64,000 bases of DNA from Prochlorococcus marinus CUG1416 (GTDB lineage Bacteria > Cyanobacteriota > Cyanobacteriia > PCC-6307 > Cyanobiaceae): positions 372,001 through 436,000 of the forward strand of contig NZ_JAAORM010000002.1 of the NCBI RefSeq assembly GCF_017695965.1. Direction: 5' to 3'. Made by a program: the position numbers and the translations under genes. This document shows, piece by piece, positions 1 through 8,288 of the stretch (position 1 is its first letter; each line of letters opens with the position of its first letter). Under the pieces are notes generated by a model. The model had not been told where the DNA came from. It worked only from the letters and a program-made list of their open reading frames with translations, and searched no databases.

Positions 1-125
1 CGTGGGATCAATATAAGCTTATAAACTCAGCATTAGCTACTTTTCTTGTTCAAAACGGATGTAACGATAACTCCGTCTCAGAGATTTATTTAAATCAATT
101 ATTCACACCTTCTAAGTCATTTTAA
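1..125 (+). CDS. C-terminal end of an unidentified protein, partial at left edge
   Basis: A reading frame is open from the window edge (first whole codon at 3) to a TAA at 123-125, giving about 40 residues that end in TPSKSF. The start lies outside the window. Its last 14 bases overlap the stop end of the convergent oxidoreductase gene. I recognise no domain in this tail, so the product is unknown. The tail is polar, with no membrane segment. Confidence 0.5.
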   Translation, partial: WDQYKLINSALATFLVQNGCNDNSVSEIYLNQLFTPSKSF

Positions 126-1752
126 TATTTAGACAGGCTCTTCTACTCAAAGCCATCATTGTAAGTGTCGGGCTCTGCCAAGATGATGTTGGCCAGCATG
201 CTCCATCTAGTACAAGTACATTCTTACATCTCCATAATCTATTAAATTTATCCACTACGCTATTTTCTTCATTATTCCCCATTGGTGCGCCTCCTACTTC
301 ATGAATGTAATATCCGGGAGGAGGAGGACTATCTGAAAGAGCGATCAAATTTTTTGTAAAGAAACTCCCTAATGGGATATTCATTAGTTCATCAAAATTT
401 TTTATTTCTCCATTTGCAGCTTCTATTGATTTTCTTATTGTGTTTTCCATATGTTTTGCCATATTTAACTCATTCTCGCTCCATTCGAAATCAATGTAGG
501 GAATTGGTATCCCCCATTCATCTGTTTTTCTTGAGAGAGAAACTGAGTTTCTCTCTCTGGGAAGGACCTCACCATGCGCGATAAGAAAGCCTATGGATGT
601 GTTTGGGTCTTTTTGCAAAAATTTAGGTATACCTAATCTATCAATTGCCCCCCATATGCCATAACCTCTATGGAAATTTATGTCGTCAATTTTTGGTAAA
701 TTTGCACCAAATGGAATAAAGAAGCTGCCTGCTCCAGAAAGATCGGGAGGATTATTTAATGGTTTTTCTGAGCTTTTTATTTTTGGGACTGAAAAAAATC
801 TACAGATAGATATATGGTCCATGAGGTATTTACCTAATTTCCCAGAATCATCTTTAAACCCAGAGGAATTTGATTTATATTCTGAGTTCAGTAGTATTCT
901 CAGTGTTGAAATTGTTGATGCGCAAAGAAGAATTAAATCACAATTTAATACTTCTTTGCATCCATTTTCTAAGTTTACGATCGTTAGTTTTGATGCAAGC
1001 TCTGTTAACTTGTTAATTTCAAAAGACTCTACTAAGTGATTAGAGATTATTTGCACATTCCCAGTATCTAAAGCTTTTTTAAAAGTGCTTCCTAAACTAG
1101 AGGACTTAGGCCATTTTTTATCTTTTACTGCTGAATTACAGTCAAATCCTCTTGATTGGATAAATGGATAGTTTAATTTTGATTTAACTTTGCTGCCAAA
1201 AGTTTTTTCGTTTTCTGTAAGAGGTATTTCTCCATTATATTTACCGTTTGGGACTTCCTTAATATCATCTTCTCGTCCATAGACTCCACAGAAACTTTCA
1301 ATGAAATCATAGTGAGGGGATAATTCCTTGTATGAAATAGGCCAGTTTGGTCCGAAGCCGTCTTTTTTCGCTGGATGAAAATCTTCTGAGGAAAGTCTTA
1401 ATGTTATACCTCCCCAAGTAAGTGATCTCCCCCCATATTGCTTACCTTGAGTCCAAAGGAAGGGCTTTTTTTTGGGGTAGTCATAAGGATGCTTTAATTC
1501 ATTTGAATATAAATCAGGATTATTCTTCCAATAACCAGGATGTTGGCATTGATTGGCATGTTTTCTTGTTAGAACTCCTGACAATCTTTTTAATGTACTT
1601 TTTGGCTCATAATTGCTTGCCTCAAGCCTTTTAATTTTTGGTCCAGCTTCTATTACTAAAACTTTTATCCCCTGTTCTGCCAATGTAAGTGCTGCTATTC
1701 CTCCTGTAGCTCCAGAACCAACAACAATTGCATCATAAGGATTTATATCCAA
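112..1752 (-). CDS. GMC-family FAD-dependent oxidoreductase
   Basis: Flavoprotein of the glucose-methanol-choline oxidoreductase superfamily, 546 aa. The N-terminus has the Rossmann FAD-binding motif VVGSGATGG (about residues 11-18) followed by the acidic end of the second strand (VLVIEAGP). A second FAD contact region, GGRSLTWGG, is near residues 107-115. The C-terminus has the family's HEVGGAPMG block and the terminal FAD segment. There the usual NPT is SPT, so one position of the canonical catalytic His/Asn pair may differ. The substrate (alcohol, sugar or choline-like) cannot be read from the sequence. The protein should be cytoplasmic, with no signal peptide. It is a single gene convergent with the partial gene at the left edge. 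Confidence 0.88.
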   Translation of the reverse strand: MDINPYDAIVVGSGATGGIAALTLAEQGIKVLVIEAGPKIKRLEASNYEPKSTLKRLSGVLTRKHANQCQHPGYWKNNPDLYSNELKHPYDYPKKKPFLWTQGKQYGGRSLTWGGITLRLSSEDFHPAKKDGFGPNWPISYKELSPHYDFIESFCGVYGREDDIKEVPNGKYNGEIPLTENEKTFGSKVKSKLNYPFIQSRGFDCNSAVKDKKWPKSSSLGSTFKKALDTGNVQIISNHLVESFEINKLTELASKLTIVNLENGCKEVLNCDLILLCASTISTLRILLNSEYKSNSSGFKDDSGKLGKYLMDHISICRFFSVPKIKSSEKPLNNPPDLSGAGSFFIPFGANLPKIDDINFHRGYGIWGAIDRLGIPKFLQKDPNTSIGFLIAHGEVLPRERNSVSLSRKTDEWGIPIPYIDFEWSENELNMAKHMENTIRKSIEAANGEIKNFDELMNIPLGSFFTKNLIALSDSPPPPGYYIHEVGGAPMGNNEENSVVDKFNRLWRCKNVLVLDGACWPTSSWQSPTLTMMALSRRACLNIKMT

Positions 1753-1860
1753 AATCTAGTTTGTGATTTGTTATTTCAATAAATATAGCATTCAGTAAAT
1801 AATTAATTTTTAGATTTCAGCTTAAGAAGTTAGAATTTTATCGAAATACTTTTCAAACAA

Positions 1861-2334
1861 ATGAGACTCATAATTTTAACTTTTTTAATAATTGTTTTAA
1901 CCTTACCTTCTAGAAGTTTCGCTGCATTGGATTATGGTAAACAATCCTTAATAGGAGCTGATTTTTCTGGATCTGATTTAAAAGGAGCAACTTTTTATTT
2001 GACTGATTTACAAGATGCAAATTTATCAGGTTGTGAACTCCAAAATGCGACTCTTTATGGAGCAAAATTGAAAGATACGAATTTAAGCAACTCCAATTTA
2101 AGAGAAGTAACTTTAGACTCAGCTGTCTTAGATGGAACAGACTTATCAAATACTAACTTGGAGGATTCTTTCGCATATAGTACACAGTTTGAAAATGTAA
2201 AAATCCAAGGCGCAGACTTCACAAATGTTTTTTTGCCAAAAGATATTGTTAGGAAATTTTGTGAAAGTGCCTCTGGTACAAATCCATTCACAAATAGAGA
2301 TACCAGAGAAACTTTAGAGTGCGATTACATTTGA
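1861..2334 (+). CDS. Exported pentapeptide-repeat protein
   Basis: 157 aa. The N-terminal 22 residues form a Sec-type signal peptide ending around SFAALDYG. Residues about 30-125 are tandem A(D/N)LXX pentapeptide repeats (for example ADFSGSDLKGATF, ANLSGCELQNATL), which fold as a right-handed quadrilateral beta helix. The C-terminal 30 residues hold two cysteines. Cyanobacteria have many lumenal or periplasmic pentapeptide proteins, usually of unknown role, and the signal peptide points to the thylakoid lumen or periplasm. The gene is followed after 2 bp by a convergent gene. Confidence 0.85.
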   Translation: MRLIILTFLIIVLTLPSRSFAALDYGKQSLIGADFSGSDLKGATFYLTDLQDANLSGCELQNATLYGAKLKDTNLSNSNLREVTLDSAVLDGTDLSNTNLEDSFAYSTQFENVKIQGADFTNVFLPKDIVRKFCESASGTNPFTNRDTRETLECDYI

Positions 2335-2336
2335 AT

Positions 2337-2729
2337 TTATGCACATATAAGTTCTTTTTTAATCTTTCTTTGTTTATAGAGTGATCTTCCAACAGGCCAT
2401 CCTAAAGTAGATAAATGTCTCATTAAAGAATTTGAGTATTTGAAATAAAGATTGTCTGAAAATTTGATGCCAAGTTCTTTTAAAGTGGTTATTAACAAAA
2501 TTAGCTCTTTCTTTTTACCTTTTTTCCTATCCAATAAAATTAATCCCTCACTTGATAAATTTTTTTCTAGGTCCCTATTATTTTCGGCAAAACCAAATTT
2601 AAGTGAATTATATTTATCAGAATAAATTGTATAAATTATTCCATCTTTGAATTTATCTTTAGAAGTTCCTACATTAAAACTTGATGATATTAATGTTTTG
2701 TATCCTTTTATAATTTTTCTGTTATTCAT
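2337..2729 (-). CDS. Small GIY-YIG-like protein, putative
   Basis: 130 aa, basic. The central part (YTIYSDKYNSLKFGFAENNR, about residues 32-51) resembles the core of T5orf172/GIY-YIG-type nuclease domains: a hydrophobic strand with a Y, then KFG, then an Arg. It is followed by a helical segment rich in Lys/Glu. I cannot confirm a full catalytic set, so nuclease function is inference. The gene lies 2 bp downstream of the DNA-binding-like protein at 2732-3229 on the same strand, so the two are probably cotranscribed. No signal peptide or membrane segment is seen. Confidence 0.6.
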   Translation of the reverse strand: MNNRKIIKGYKTLISSSFNVGTSKDKFKDGIIYTIYSDKYNSLKFGFAENNRDLEKNLSSEGLILLDRKKGKKKELILLITTLKELGIKFSDNLYFKYSNSLMRHLSTLGWPVGRSLYKQRKIKKELICA

Positions 2730-2731
2730 AA

Positions 2732-3229
2732 TTATTTGGTTTCATTCTGAGCTATTTCGTATTTCTCCAATAGATTGTTTACTTCTGCTAGTGCAATCCT
2801 CTTTTGACAGGCGGAGTCATATCTATTGACTGCTACTGAAGGTATTGAACCTTTGCTTTTCATTTCCCTTATTCCAGTTTCTAAGCACTGAAAAGCAACA
2901 CTCGATAGATCACGACCCTCTGCTGCGGCCCAAACCTTTAAAAGATAAGTAAGATTTGATGGTACTGAGATTTGTAATTTGTTTGAATTTGAAGTATTTA
3001 AAGCAATATCATCGAGACTAATTTCTTTCGAGGAAATAGTTTCTTTAACCTTTTTCTTCAGAATTTTGACTTGGCTTATAGCGTCCTCTTTATTCTTGAT
3101 TTTTTGTTCTATTTCAAATAATTCTTCTTCAGAATTAATTAAAGCTTCTAAAGCCCATTTAGCATCATCTTTCGCAATGGCGGTTCTATCAAGCCATTCA
3201 TCTCTTATTTTTGACCAATTACTAGGCAT
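2732..3229 (-). CDS. Hypothetical protein with coiled coil and RHH-like segment
   Basis: 165 aa. Residues about 20-75 form a charged alpha-helical, probably coiled-coil region (EELFEIEQKIKNKEDA). The middle segment, LQISVPSNLTYLLKVWAAAE, followed by a helix (DLSSVAFQCLETGI), looks like a ribbon-helix-helix DNA-binding fold: a short beta strand then two helices. The C-terminus is again helical. A regulator or accessory DNA-binding role is therefore inferred but not proven. It is cotranscribed with the GIY-YIG-like gene just downstream (2 bp gap). Such an arrangement could be a regulator-effector pair. Confidence 0.6.
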   Translation of the reverse strand: MPSNWSKIRDEWLDRTAIAKDDAKWALEALINSEEELFEIEQKIKNKEDAISQVKILKKKVKETISSKEISLDDIALNTSNSNKLQISVPSNLTYLLKVWAAAEGRDLSSVAFQCLETGIREMKSKGSIPSVAVNRYDSACQKRIALAEVNNLLEKYEIAQNETK

Positions 3230-3494
3230 AAGCTTTATGCGATAATTCTATAATAAATAAATCTAAATAGATTGTCTATAGATTCTAATAAGATTTAATA
3301 TAGATTATATAATGTTTAAAAATTTATTTTTAGGGTCTCTCGTATTATAAATAATGTTTTTTAGCAATTAAGCTGTAGAATCTATCAATTATGATTTTAT
3401 AGGTATTTTTCCGTTAACTGAAAACGAAATATTAGAAAATTCAATCTTTTTTTAATTTAGTTATTTGTTTATTAAATTAAAGAATTACGAGCTT

Positions 3495-3884
3495 TTAATC
3501 TCTTTCAATAAGTTCAATTTTATATCCATCAGGATCCTCAACAAAAGCCAAGACAGTAGTACTGTTTTTCATCGTTTTAGGTTTGGTTGTTATTTTACAA
3601 CCATTATTTTCTAATCCTTGGCAAATAAGATGAATATCTTTTACTCCAATAGCTATGTGACCATATTTATCTCCAAGCTCATAGTCTTCCGACTTTTTGT
3701 CCCAGTTATAAGTTAATTCAATTACTGTGTTTTCTTTTTCTGAGCCATAGCCAACAAATGCCAAAGTGAATTTTCCATGAGGGTACTCCTTTTTTCTTAA
3801 TAAATTCATTCCTAATCTATTGACGTAGAAATCAATGGATTTATCTAAATCTCCAACTCTCAACATTGTATGTAGGATACGCAT
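3495..3884 (-). CDS. gloA: Lactoylglutathione lyase (glyoxalase I)
   Basis: 129 aa, the normal length for bacterial GloA. It isomerises the hemithioacetal of methylglyoxal and glutathione to S-lactoylglutathione. The four metal ligands of the family are visible: H5 (ILHTMLRV), E56 (TVIELTYNW), H76 (YGHIAIGV) and E124 (YKIELIE). The characteristic [12 protein letters not shown] and [13 protein letters not shown] signatures are intact. It is a single gene, cytoplasmic, flanked by about 265 bp and 130 bp of non-coding sequence. The presence of all four ligands makes function very likely. Confidence 0.95.
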   Translation of the reverse strand: MRILHTMLRVGDLDKSIDFYVNRLGMNLLRKKEYPHGKFTLAFVGYGSEKENTVIELTYNWDKKSEDYELGDKYGHIAIGVKDIHLICQGLENNGCKITTKPKTMKNSTTVLAFVEDPDGYKIELIERD

Positions 3885-4017
3885 TTTGAATTATGAACCT
3901 TAATCAATTATCTAATATTTAATAACAATCTGCCAAAGCTGATATTTTCGGGGATCAGTCTTTTAATTAAGTTCAGAAAATTAGGTTAAAATATAAATAT
4001 AAAATTTCAATAATATA

Positions 4018-4452
4018 TTGAATCAGATATTCCAAAGACTCTCATCGGTATTTTTGTATACTTTGCCATTGAAGGCATCAATACCTTTTGGATATTATTT
4101 GTTCTATAAATATTCATTTTTAAAAATACTATTATTGCTAACTTTTCCAATAGCAATAATTGAAAAATCTTTGCCTTTTGGTAGTTTGTTATTATTTATA
4201 ATTTTGTTTGCTGGATTAGTAAGAAATCCTAATGTTCCCTATTTCGTTAGATATAACGCATGCCAAGCTTTATTAATTGATATTGCTTTAATAATAATCT
4301 CATATCTCTTGAGAATATTTCCCATAGTTGAATTAGGCTCAATAATTTTTATTTTTACACTATGTATTTTTATTTTTTCGATTTCTCAATGTATTTATGG
4401 AGTTGAACCTGAAATTCCCTTAATTAGTAAATCTGTAAGAATGCAAATTTAA
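4018..4452 (+). CDS. Tic20-family membrane protein
   Basis: 144 aa with about four transmembrane helices. The segment FAGLVRNPNVPYFVRYNACQ is the diagnostic motif of the Tic20 family (DUF4870-like fold), which includes the chloroplast inner-envelope import protein Tic20 and its cyanobacterial relatives. Its role in cyanobacteria is not settled. The most likely start is the TTG at 4018, since no ATG or GTG precedes the first membrane helix. It sits alone between glyoxalase I and a convergent small secreted protein. Confidence 0.85.
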   Translation: MNQIFQRLSSVFLYTLPLKASIPFGYYLFYKYSFLKILLLLTFPIAIIEKSLPFGSLLLFIILFAGLVRNPNVPYFVRYNACQALLIDIALIIISYLLRIFPIVELGSIIFIFTLCIFIFSISQCIYGVEPEIPLISKSVRMQI

Positions 4453-4480
4453 AAAGATTTATAGAGTATAATGACTTTCT

Positions 4481-4810
4481 TCAGCACTCATTAAGAATAG
4501 ATTCCCATTTTTGTTGACTTGCCTTTATTTCTTTCATTGGTGGATTAGCTCCCTCTATTTCAAAGGCTTTAATTAATGATTTATTAGCTAATAGACCTAA
4601 TCTTGCTGCCTCTCTTTGCCTAGAGCATACTTTTTTTCTTGATCCCTCTTTTAGACTATTTTCGATTTCTTTAAGAATCTGGCTAGCTTCATTCGATTTA
4701 GAATAAAAATCATTCATGTACACATCAAGTGCCGTATCAGCAAGGATTCTTACTGGAGAGATTATTGTGACTAAGCACACTATAAAACTTGTAAATACAA
4801 ATATTTTCAT
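4481..4810 (-). CDS. Small exported hypothetical protein
   Basis: 109 aa. A Sec signal peptide (MKIFVFTSFIVCLVTIISPV) is followed by a likely cleavage site near ILADTA. The mature part is about 85 residues, alpha-helical and charged, with two cysteines (VCSRQRE and the C-terminal NEC) that could form a disulfide in the periplasm or lumen. No family recognised. It lies 7 bp downstream of the membrane protein at 4818-5402 on the same strand, so the two are probably one transcript. Confidence 0.7.
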   Translation of the reverse strand: MKIFVFTSFIVCLVTIISPVRILADTALDVYMNDFYSKSNEASQILKEIENSLKEGSRKKVCSRQREAARLGLLANKSLIKAFEIEGANPPMKEIKASQQKWESILNEC

Positions 4811-4817
4811 AAGAATC

Positions 4818-5402
4818 TTAAGTATATTTTTTGCCTGATCTCTTTAATACTAAATAAAAGGTTATAACGCTAATTGTTCCAGATGGGCCTATTAAAACAT
4901 GCCAAAATTGATCGCCACTAATTGAGAGCCTTGTTCCAAAGAAAGTCGTAAAGAAAATACCAAATATTGGGTAAAGGATAAAAAGCCAATCTTTAAAAAC
5001 TCTTTGCCAATTAATAATTAGAAGGATACTTATTATTACTTGAAAAAGAAGAGCAATAGATTTATCAAATAAAAAGTATGAGATTATTGAACATATAGAG
5101 ATACAAAAATTAGTTTTTTGAATACATTTATTTTTTATAACTGATATCGATAAACATGTTAGGCCTAAAGATAGGAAAGAATAAAATAACCAATTAAATA
5201 AAGAAGAATGATCTACATAAATCCAAGATGTTTGGGTATGATCTATCATTTCAGAAATCGATGCTAATCCTAAAAAAATAAAACCTAAAGGTATCAATTT
5301 ATTCTTGCTTAAATGTTTGAATTTATTAATCGATCTAATTCCTAATAGTATTGGGATAATTGCCGCTTGGAAATGGGCTAATAATAAAATTGAAAAAAAC
5401 AA
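4818..5402 (-). CDS. Polytopic membrane protein, unknown function
   Basis: 194 aa, very hydrophobic, with about six predicted membrane helices. Short polar loops include a histidine-containing one (EMIDHTQTSWIYVDHSS). No conserved motif of a known transporter or enzyme family is evident. It is probably translated from the same mRNA as the small exported protein immediately downstream (7 bp gap). Likely inner or thylakoid membrane. Confidence 0.7.
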   Translation of the reverse strand: MFFSILLLAHFQAAIIPILLGIRSINKFKHLSKNKLIPLGFIFLGLASISEMIDHTQTSWIYVDHSSLFNWLFYSFLSLGLTCLSISVIKNKCIQKTNFCISICSIISYFLFDKSIALLFQVIISILLIINWQRVFKDWLFILYPIFGIFFTTFFGTRLSISGDQFWHVLIGPSGTISVITFYLVLKRSGKKYT

Positions 5403-5457
5403 AATAAATTCTCAAACTCAATTCATATAAAATTTAAATACAAAAACCAGTTTTAGG

Positions 5458-5658
5458 TTACCTTAGAAAAGAAAGATACCATTGCCCTATTACTATAATC
5501 AATATTGTAAGAACGAAGGGAAAGGCAGGATATCTAGTTTGAAAGTCTGCTGGTGGCCATGGTGACCATGATATAAGTCTGCCCATAGGAACATTTGAGG
5601 AGTTTGAAAATTTTTTCTTATTTGGGACTGGGCTCTCTGTCGCAAATCCTTTACTCAT
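5458..5658 (-). CDS. Small single-helix membrane protein
   Basis: 66 aa if started at the ATG at 5658 (MSKGFATESPVPN). A longer version from an ATG at 5691 would add 11 hydrophobic residues. I prefer the shorter start because its N-terminus is polar, as in small thylakoid proteins. A Pro/Trp-rich central segment (SWSPWPPADFQTRYPAFPF) precedes one transmembrane helix (VLTILIIVIGQWYL) at the C-terminus. The pattern suggests a small cyanobacterial membrane-complex subunit, but I cannot name the family. Confidence 0.6.
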   Translation of the reverse strand: MSKGFATESPVPNKKKFSNSSNVPMGRLISWSPWPPADFQTRYPAFPFVLTILIIVIGQWYLSFLR

Positions 5659-5744
5659 ATCTAATACAAAAATTAATTTTAACAAAAACAAAACAAAAAG
5701 CGTTATGCGACCCCATGATATTTTCTTTGACTTTTCATTATGAA

Positions 5745-5782
5745 GGAGGGTTGGTATTCGAACTCAAGGATATGCTAGTTTT
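5745..5782 (-). repeat. Decayed tRNA-Ser 3'-half relic (candidate)
   Basis: A minus-strand sequence still resembles the 3' half of tRNA-Ser(UGA): an acceptor-like GGAGGG block, the T-loop core attcgaac, and the anticodon-arm stretch GCTAGTTTT in the right order. Internal bases (about 12) are lost and several substitutions have accumulated. It lies about 1 kb left of the much better preserved 3' half at 6783-6838. I interpret it as an older footprint of integration at this tRNA, but the match is imperfect and chance is possible. Confidence 0.4.
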
Positions 5783-5835
5783 AAAGGTTATTTTTTCTTT
5801 TGTGTCAATTAATTTTTTAATCTTGTAAGTTTCTA

Positions 5836-6558
5836 TTAGTCAAATGTTTTTGAAGAGTTTTCAAGTAATCTATTTAATTCTGAGAGCTCTTCTTTAGTAA
5901 ATTCGCGATATTTTCCTGTCGGTACGTCTAACTTAATATTCATAATTCTTACTCTCTTTAATGATTGCACTTTGTAGCCTAAGGACTCACACATTCGCCT
6001 AATCTGTCGGTTAAGTCCTTGAGTAAGAATTATTTTAAATTTTTTTGGCCCCAATTGTTTTACGAAACAATTCTTAGTTATGGTGTCTAATATCTCAACT
6101 CCATCACTCATTCTTTGAATAAAGTCTCTCTTAATCAGACGATTAACGCTTACAAGGTATTCTTTTTCATGATTATTTCTTGCTCTTAGTATTTTATTTA
6201 CGATATCTCCATCATTAGTTAAAAAAATTAATCCTTCACTGGGCTTGTCCAATCTTCCAATAGGAAAAATTCTTGTAGGATATTTAATAAAATCTATGAT
6301 ATTGTCAGGTTCTACTCTTCTATCGGTTGTGCAAACAATTCCAACAGGTTTATTAAAGGCTAAATATATGCATTTTTGTTTATTTGATTTTTCTATTCTT
6401 CGCCCTTCAACTTCAACTTGATCTCCTTCTTCTAACTTGGTACCCATTTCTGAAATTTTACCATTGATGGTTACTTTCCCTTCCTCAATTAATCTATCTG
6501 CTACTCTTCTGGAACAATAACCAACTTCACTCAAATATTTATTTATTCTGGTAGCCAT
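5836..6558 (-). CDS. rluF: 23S rRNA pseudouridine synthase, RluF-type
   Basis: 240 aa. An N-terminal S4 RNA-binding domain (RINKYLSEVGYCSRRVADRL, residues about 4-60) is followed by the RsuA/RluB/E/F catalytic domain. The catalytic Asp is in GRLDKPSEGLIFLTNDGD (about residue 103). The segment ILRARNNHEKEYLV is the form typical of RluF, which modifies U2604 of 23S rRNA in E. coli. The C-terminal GLNRQIRRMCESLGY motif is intact. Cytoplasmic. It lies between the two tRNA-Ser 3'-half relics, which is unusual for a housekeeping RNA-modification gene. It may be RluB/RsuA-like in specificity, but the RluF call fits best. Confidence 0.85.
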   Translation of the reverse strand: MATRINKYLSEVGYCSRRVADRLIEEGKVTINGKISEMGTKLEEGDQVEVEGRRIEKSNKQKCIYLAFNKPVGIVCTTDRRVEPDNIIDFIKYPTRIFPIGRLDKPSEGLIFLTNDGDIVNKILRARNNHEKEYLVSVNRLIKRDFIQRMSDGVEILDTITKNCFVKQLGPKKFKIILTQGLNRQIRRMCESLGYKVQSLKRVRIMNIKLDVPTGKYREFTKEELSELNRLLENSSKTFD

Positions 6559-6782
6559 TTTGGATATTTCTTTTGTTGTCTGCCATAAAATGAACTAATT
6601 GACCCTTATTTTAGATCGATTGTCAATAATAAATAGGAATTGATGAGGGGACCAACAATGGACTATTTTCTTCTGGCCTACTAAATGAAACTATATCAAA
6701 ACTTATGAAATTCTATAAATATAAGGGACGAAACAAATCCCCTCTTGGGAGAAATTATTGTAAATATCAGTTTTAAAGAGCG

Positions 6783-6838
6783 CGGAGGGGGTGGGATTCG
6801 AACCCACGCTACCCTTGCAGATACGCTAGTTTTCAAGA
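6783..6838 (-). repeat. Displaced 3' half of tRNA-Ser(UGA), attachment-site remnant
   Basis: 56 bases match the 3' half of the intact tRNA-Ser at 16034-16120 with a single mismatch (position 6809). They cover the discriminator base, acceptor strand, T arm, variable arm and anticodon loop. The match stops abruptly inside the anticodon loop, and no 5' half follows. This is the classic footprint left when an element integrates into a tRNA and supplies a replacement 3' end. It marks the left end of the island. Confidence 0.9.
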
Positions 6839-7138
6839 TAAGACGCTATTTAGTGACACTAAAGGATCTGATAGGGTTAGACTAAACCAAAACCCCATTT
6901 CTTACCACTTAAATAACTTTAGGATATATTTCGAAGATGATTGATTATTAGATTTTCATTAATTCCATTTAACATAAAAATTATTGCAGTAATAACTTTA
7001 TTTAATAACTAATCAAATTACTCTTAAATCATTCAAGAACCTATTTCGTTAATATTTCTATTTTTATAATATAAAAATTTAGTTGGAATTTACACTTAGG
7101 CTATTATTTGAATATTCTGTGAAAATACAATTCTTCAA
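6839..7138. other. Non-coding stretch at left end of island
   Basis: About 300 AT-rich bases between the tRNA fragment and the first island gene. I see no convincing ORF, tRNA or terminator. The gap to the left of the tRNA fragment (6559-6782) likewise holds no supported gene. Confidence 0.5.
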
Positions 7139-7987
7139 ATGTTAAATAATGGTTTAAGAAAATTAATAAAAAAATTTTTACTCAAAAAAAATTTACTATC
7201 AAAATTCTTATTATTCATCTTTAAAAGAAATTTTGCTTATAGTTATTTTAGAGAAAAAAATTCTCTGATTAATAATTGGGCTTGGGGTGATAATGAATTA
7301 TCTAATTTCTACTATGATTTAACTGAAATCAATAAAGAATATCTTGCTGATTTAATATCTTTAGTGACAGGCAAATCAAATAATGAAATTTCTAGATATT
7401 TTTCAGAGCTTTTGAATGATAAAGATTTATACAACCATCTCAAAAATTCTATAAGAAATATTCCTGAATATGGGAATGAAATTAAATTTGCATATGGAAG
7501 AAGAATTGGTTGGTATGCTTTCGTGAGGATTTTAAAACCAAAACTTATCATTGAAACTGGAGTTGATCATGGCGTCGGTTCTTGCGTAATAACTAGTGCG
7601 CTTCTTAGAAATAAGCAAGAAGGTTTTCAGGGTTCCTATTTAGGTACAGACATTAATAAACAAGCAGGTAAATTACTTAAAGAGCCATATTCTTCAGTTG
7701 GGAAAATTCTCTATGGTGATTCAATTGAATCGCTTTCGCAAATTAAGGATCGAATAGATATTTTTATAAATGATAGTGATCATAGCTCCGAATATGAATT
7801 TCGAGAATATCTTACAATTGAAGAAAGAATTTCTCCCGATTCAATAATTTTAGGTGATAATTCTCACTTTACTAATTCTCTTTCAAAATTCTCAAAAAGA
7901 ACTAATCGTAATTTCCTTTTTTTTAAAGAAATTCCTAAAAACCATTGGTATCCAGGAGCCGGTATTGGTATATCTTTTAAAAAATAA
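7139..7987 (+). CDS. Class I SAM-dependent methyltransferase-like protein
   Basis: 282 aa. The N-terminal ~110 residues are basic, then helical. The core starts at RIGWYAFVRILKPKLIIETG, followed by the glycine loop VDHGVGSC (about residues 142-149), an acidic strand end (YLGTDINK) and DIFINDSDHSS, as in Methyltransf_24-type folds. SAM binding is probable; the substrate is unknown. The first gene of the island, it reads toward the minus-strand membrane gene. Codon use is AT-rich like the rest. A glycan or small-molecule modification role would fit an island gene, but this is a guess. Confidence 0.75.
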   Translation: MLNNGLRKLIKKFLLKKNLLSKFLLFIFKRNFAYSYFREKNSLINNWAWGDNELSNFYYDLTEINKEYLADLISLVTGKSNNEISRYFSELLNDKDLYNHLKNSIRNIPEYGNEIKFAYGRRIGWYAFVRILKPKLIIETGVDHGVGSCVITSALLRNKQEGFQGSYLGTDINKQAGKLLKEPYSSVGKILYGDSIESLSQIKDRIDIFINDSDHSSEYEFREYLTIEERISPDSIILGDNSHFTNSLSKFSKRTNRNFLFFKEIPKNHWYPGAGIGISFKK

Positions 7988-8288
7988 AAAACTATAAAAA
8001 ATTCTTAAATTACTTACCAAATAATTTCCATTTGGATGCAAATAACTACATGAATGTTCGAAATCTTCTAAAGCATAAGCAAATTAATAATCAACATATA
8101 ACTCCTAAACTTAAATCAGTAATTGAATTTGGAGGATTTTGAATATAACCAAAGATGCGCTTGTAAAAAGCTTGTTTGCAAGCTGAAATGGAAGTTAGAA
8201 ATATCAATAATTCTTCTAGAATTTAAGCAATGGGTTTAACCTTAAACTAATCAATTTTTATATTTATAAATACTTGAGGCAGGGTAAA
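7988..8288. other. Intergenic region, no supported gene
   Basis: About 300 bases between convergent genes. It contains the minus-strand terminator at 8164-8184. A 30-codon plus-strand ORF starting at 8051 has no further support and is not called. Confidence 0.5.
8164..8184 (-). terminator. Rho-independent terminator
   Basis: Read on the minus strand, the hairpin AGCTTG-CAAA-CAAGCT is followed directly by TTTT. It lies about 105 bases after the stop of the minus-strand membrane protein gene (stop at 8289) and would end that transcript. Confidence 0.65.

Noticed and set aside
680-1039. Plus-strand open frame of 119 codons
   Set aside because: It lies entirely inside the GMC oxidoreductase gene on the other strand, which has clear domain motifs across this stretch.
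8051-8143. 30-codon plus-strand ORF in the island
   Set aside because: No ribosome site, no motif and no neighbour link.
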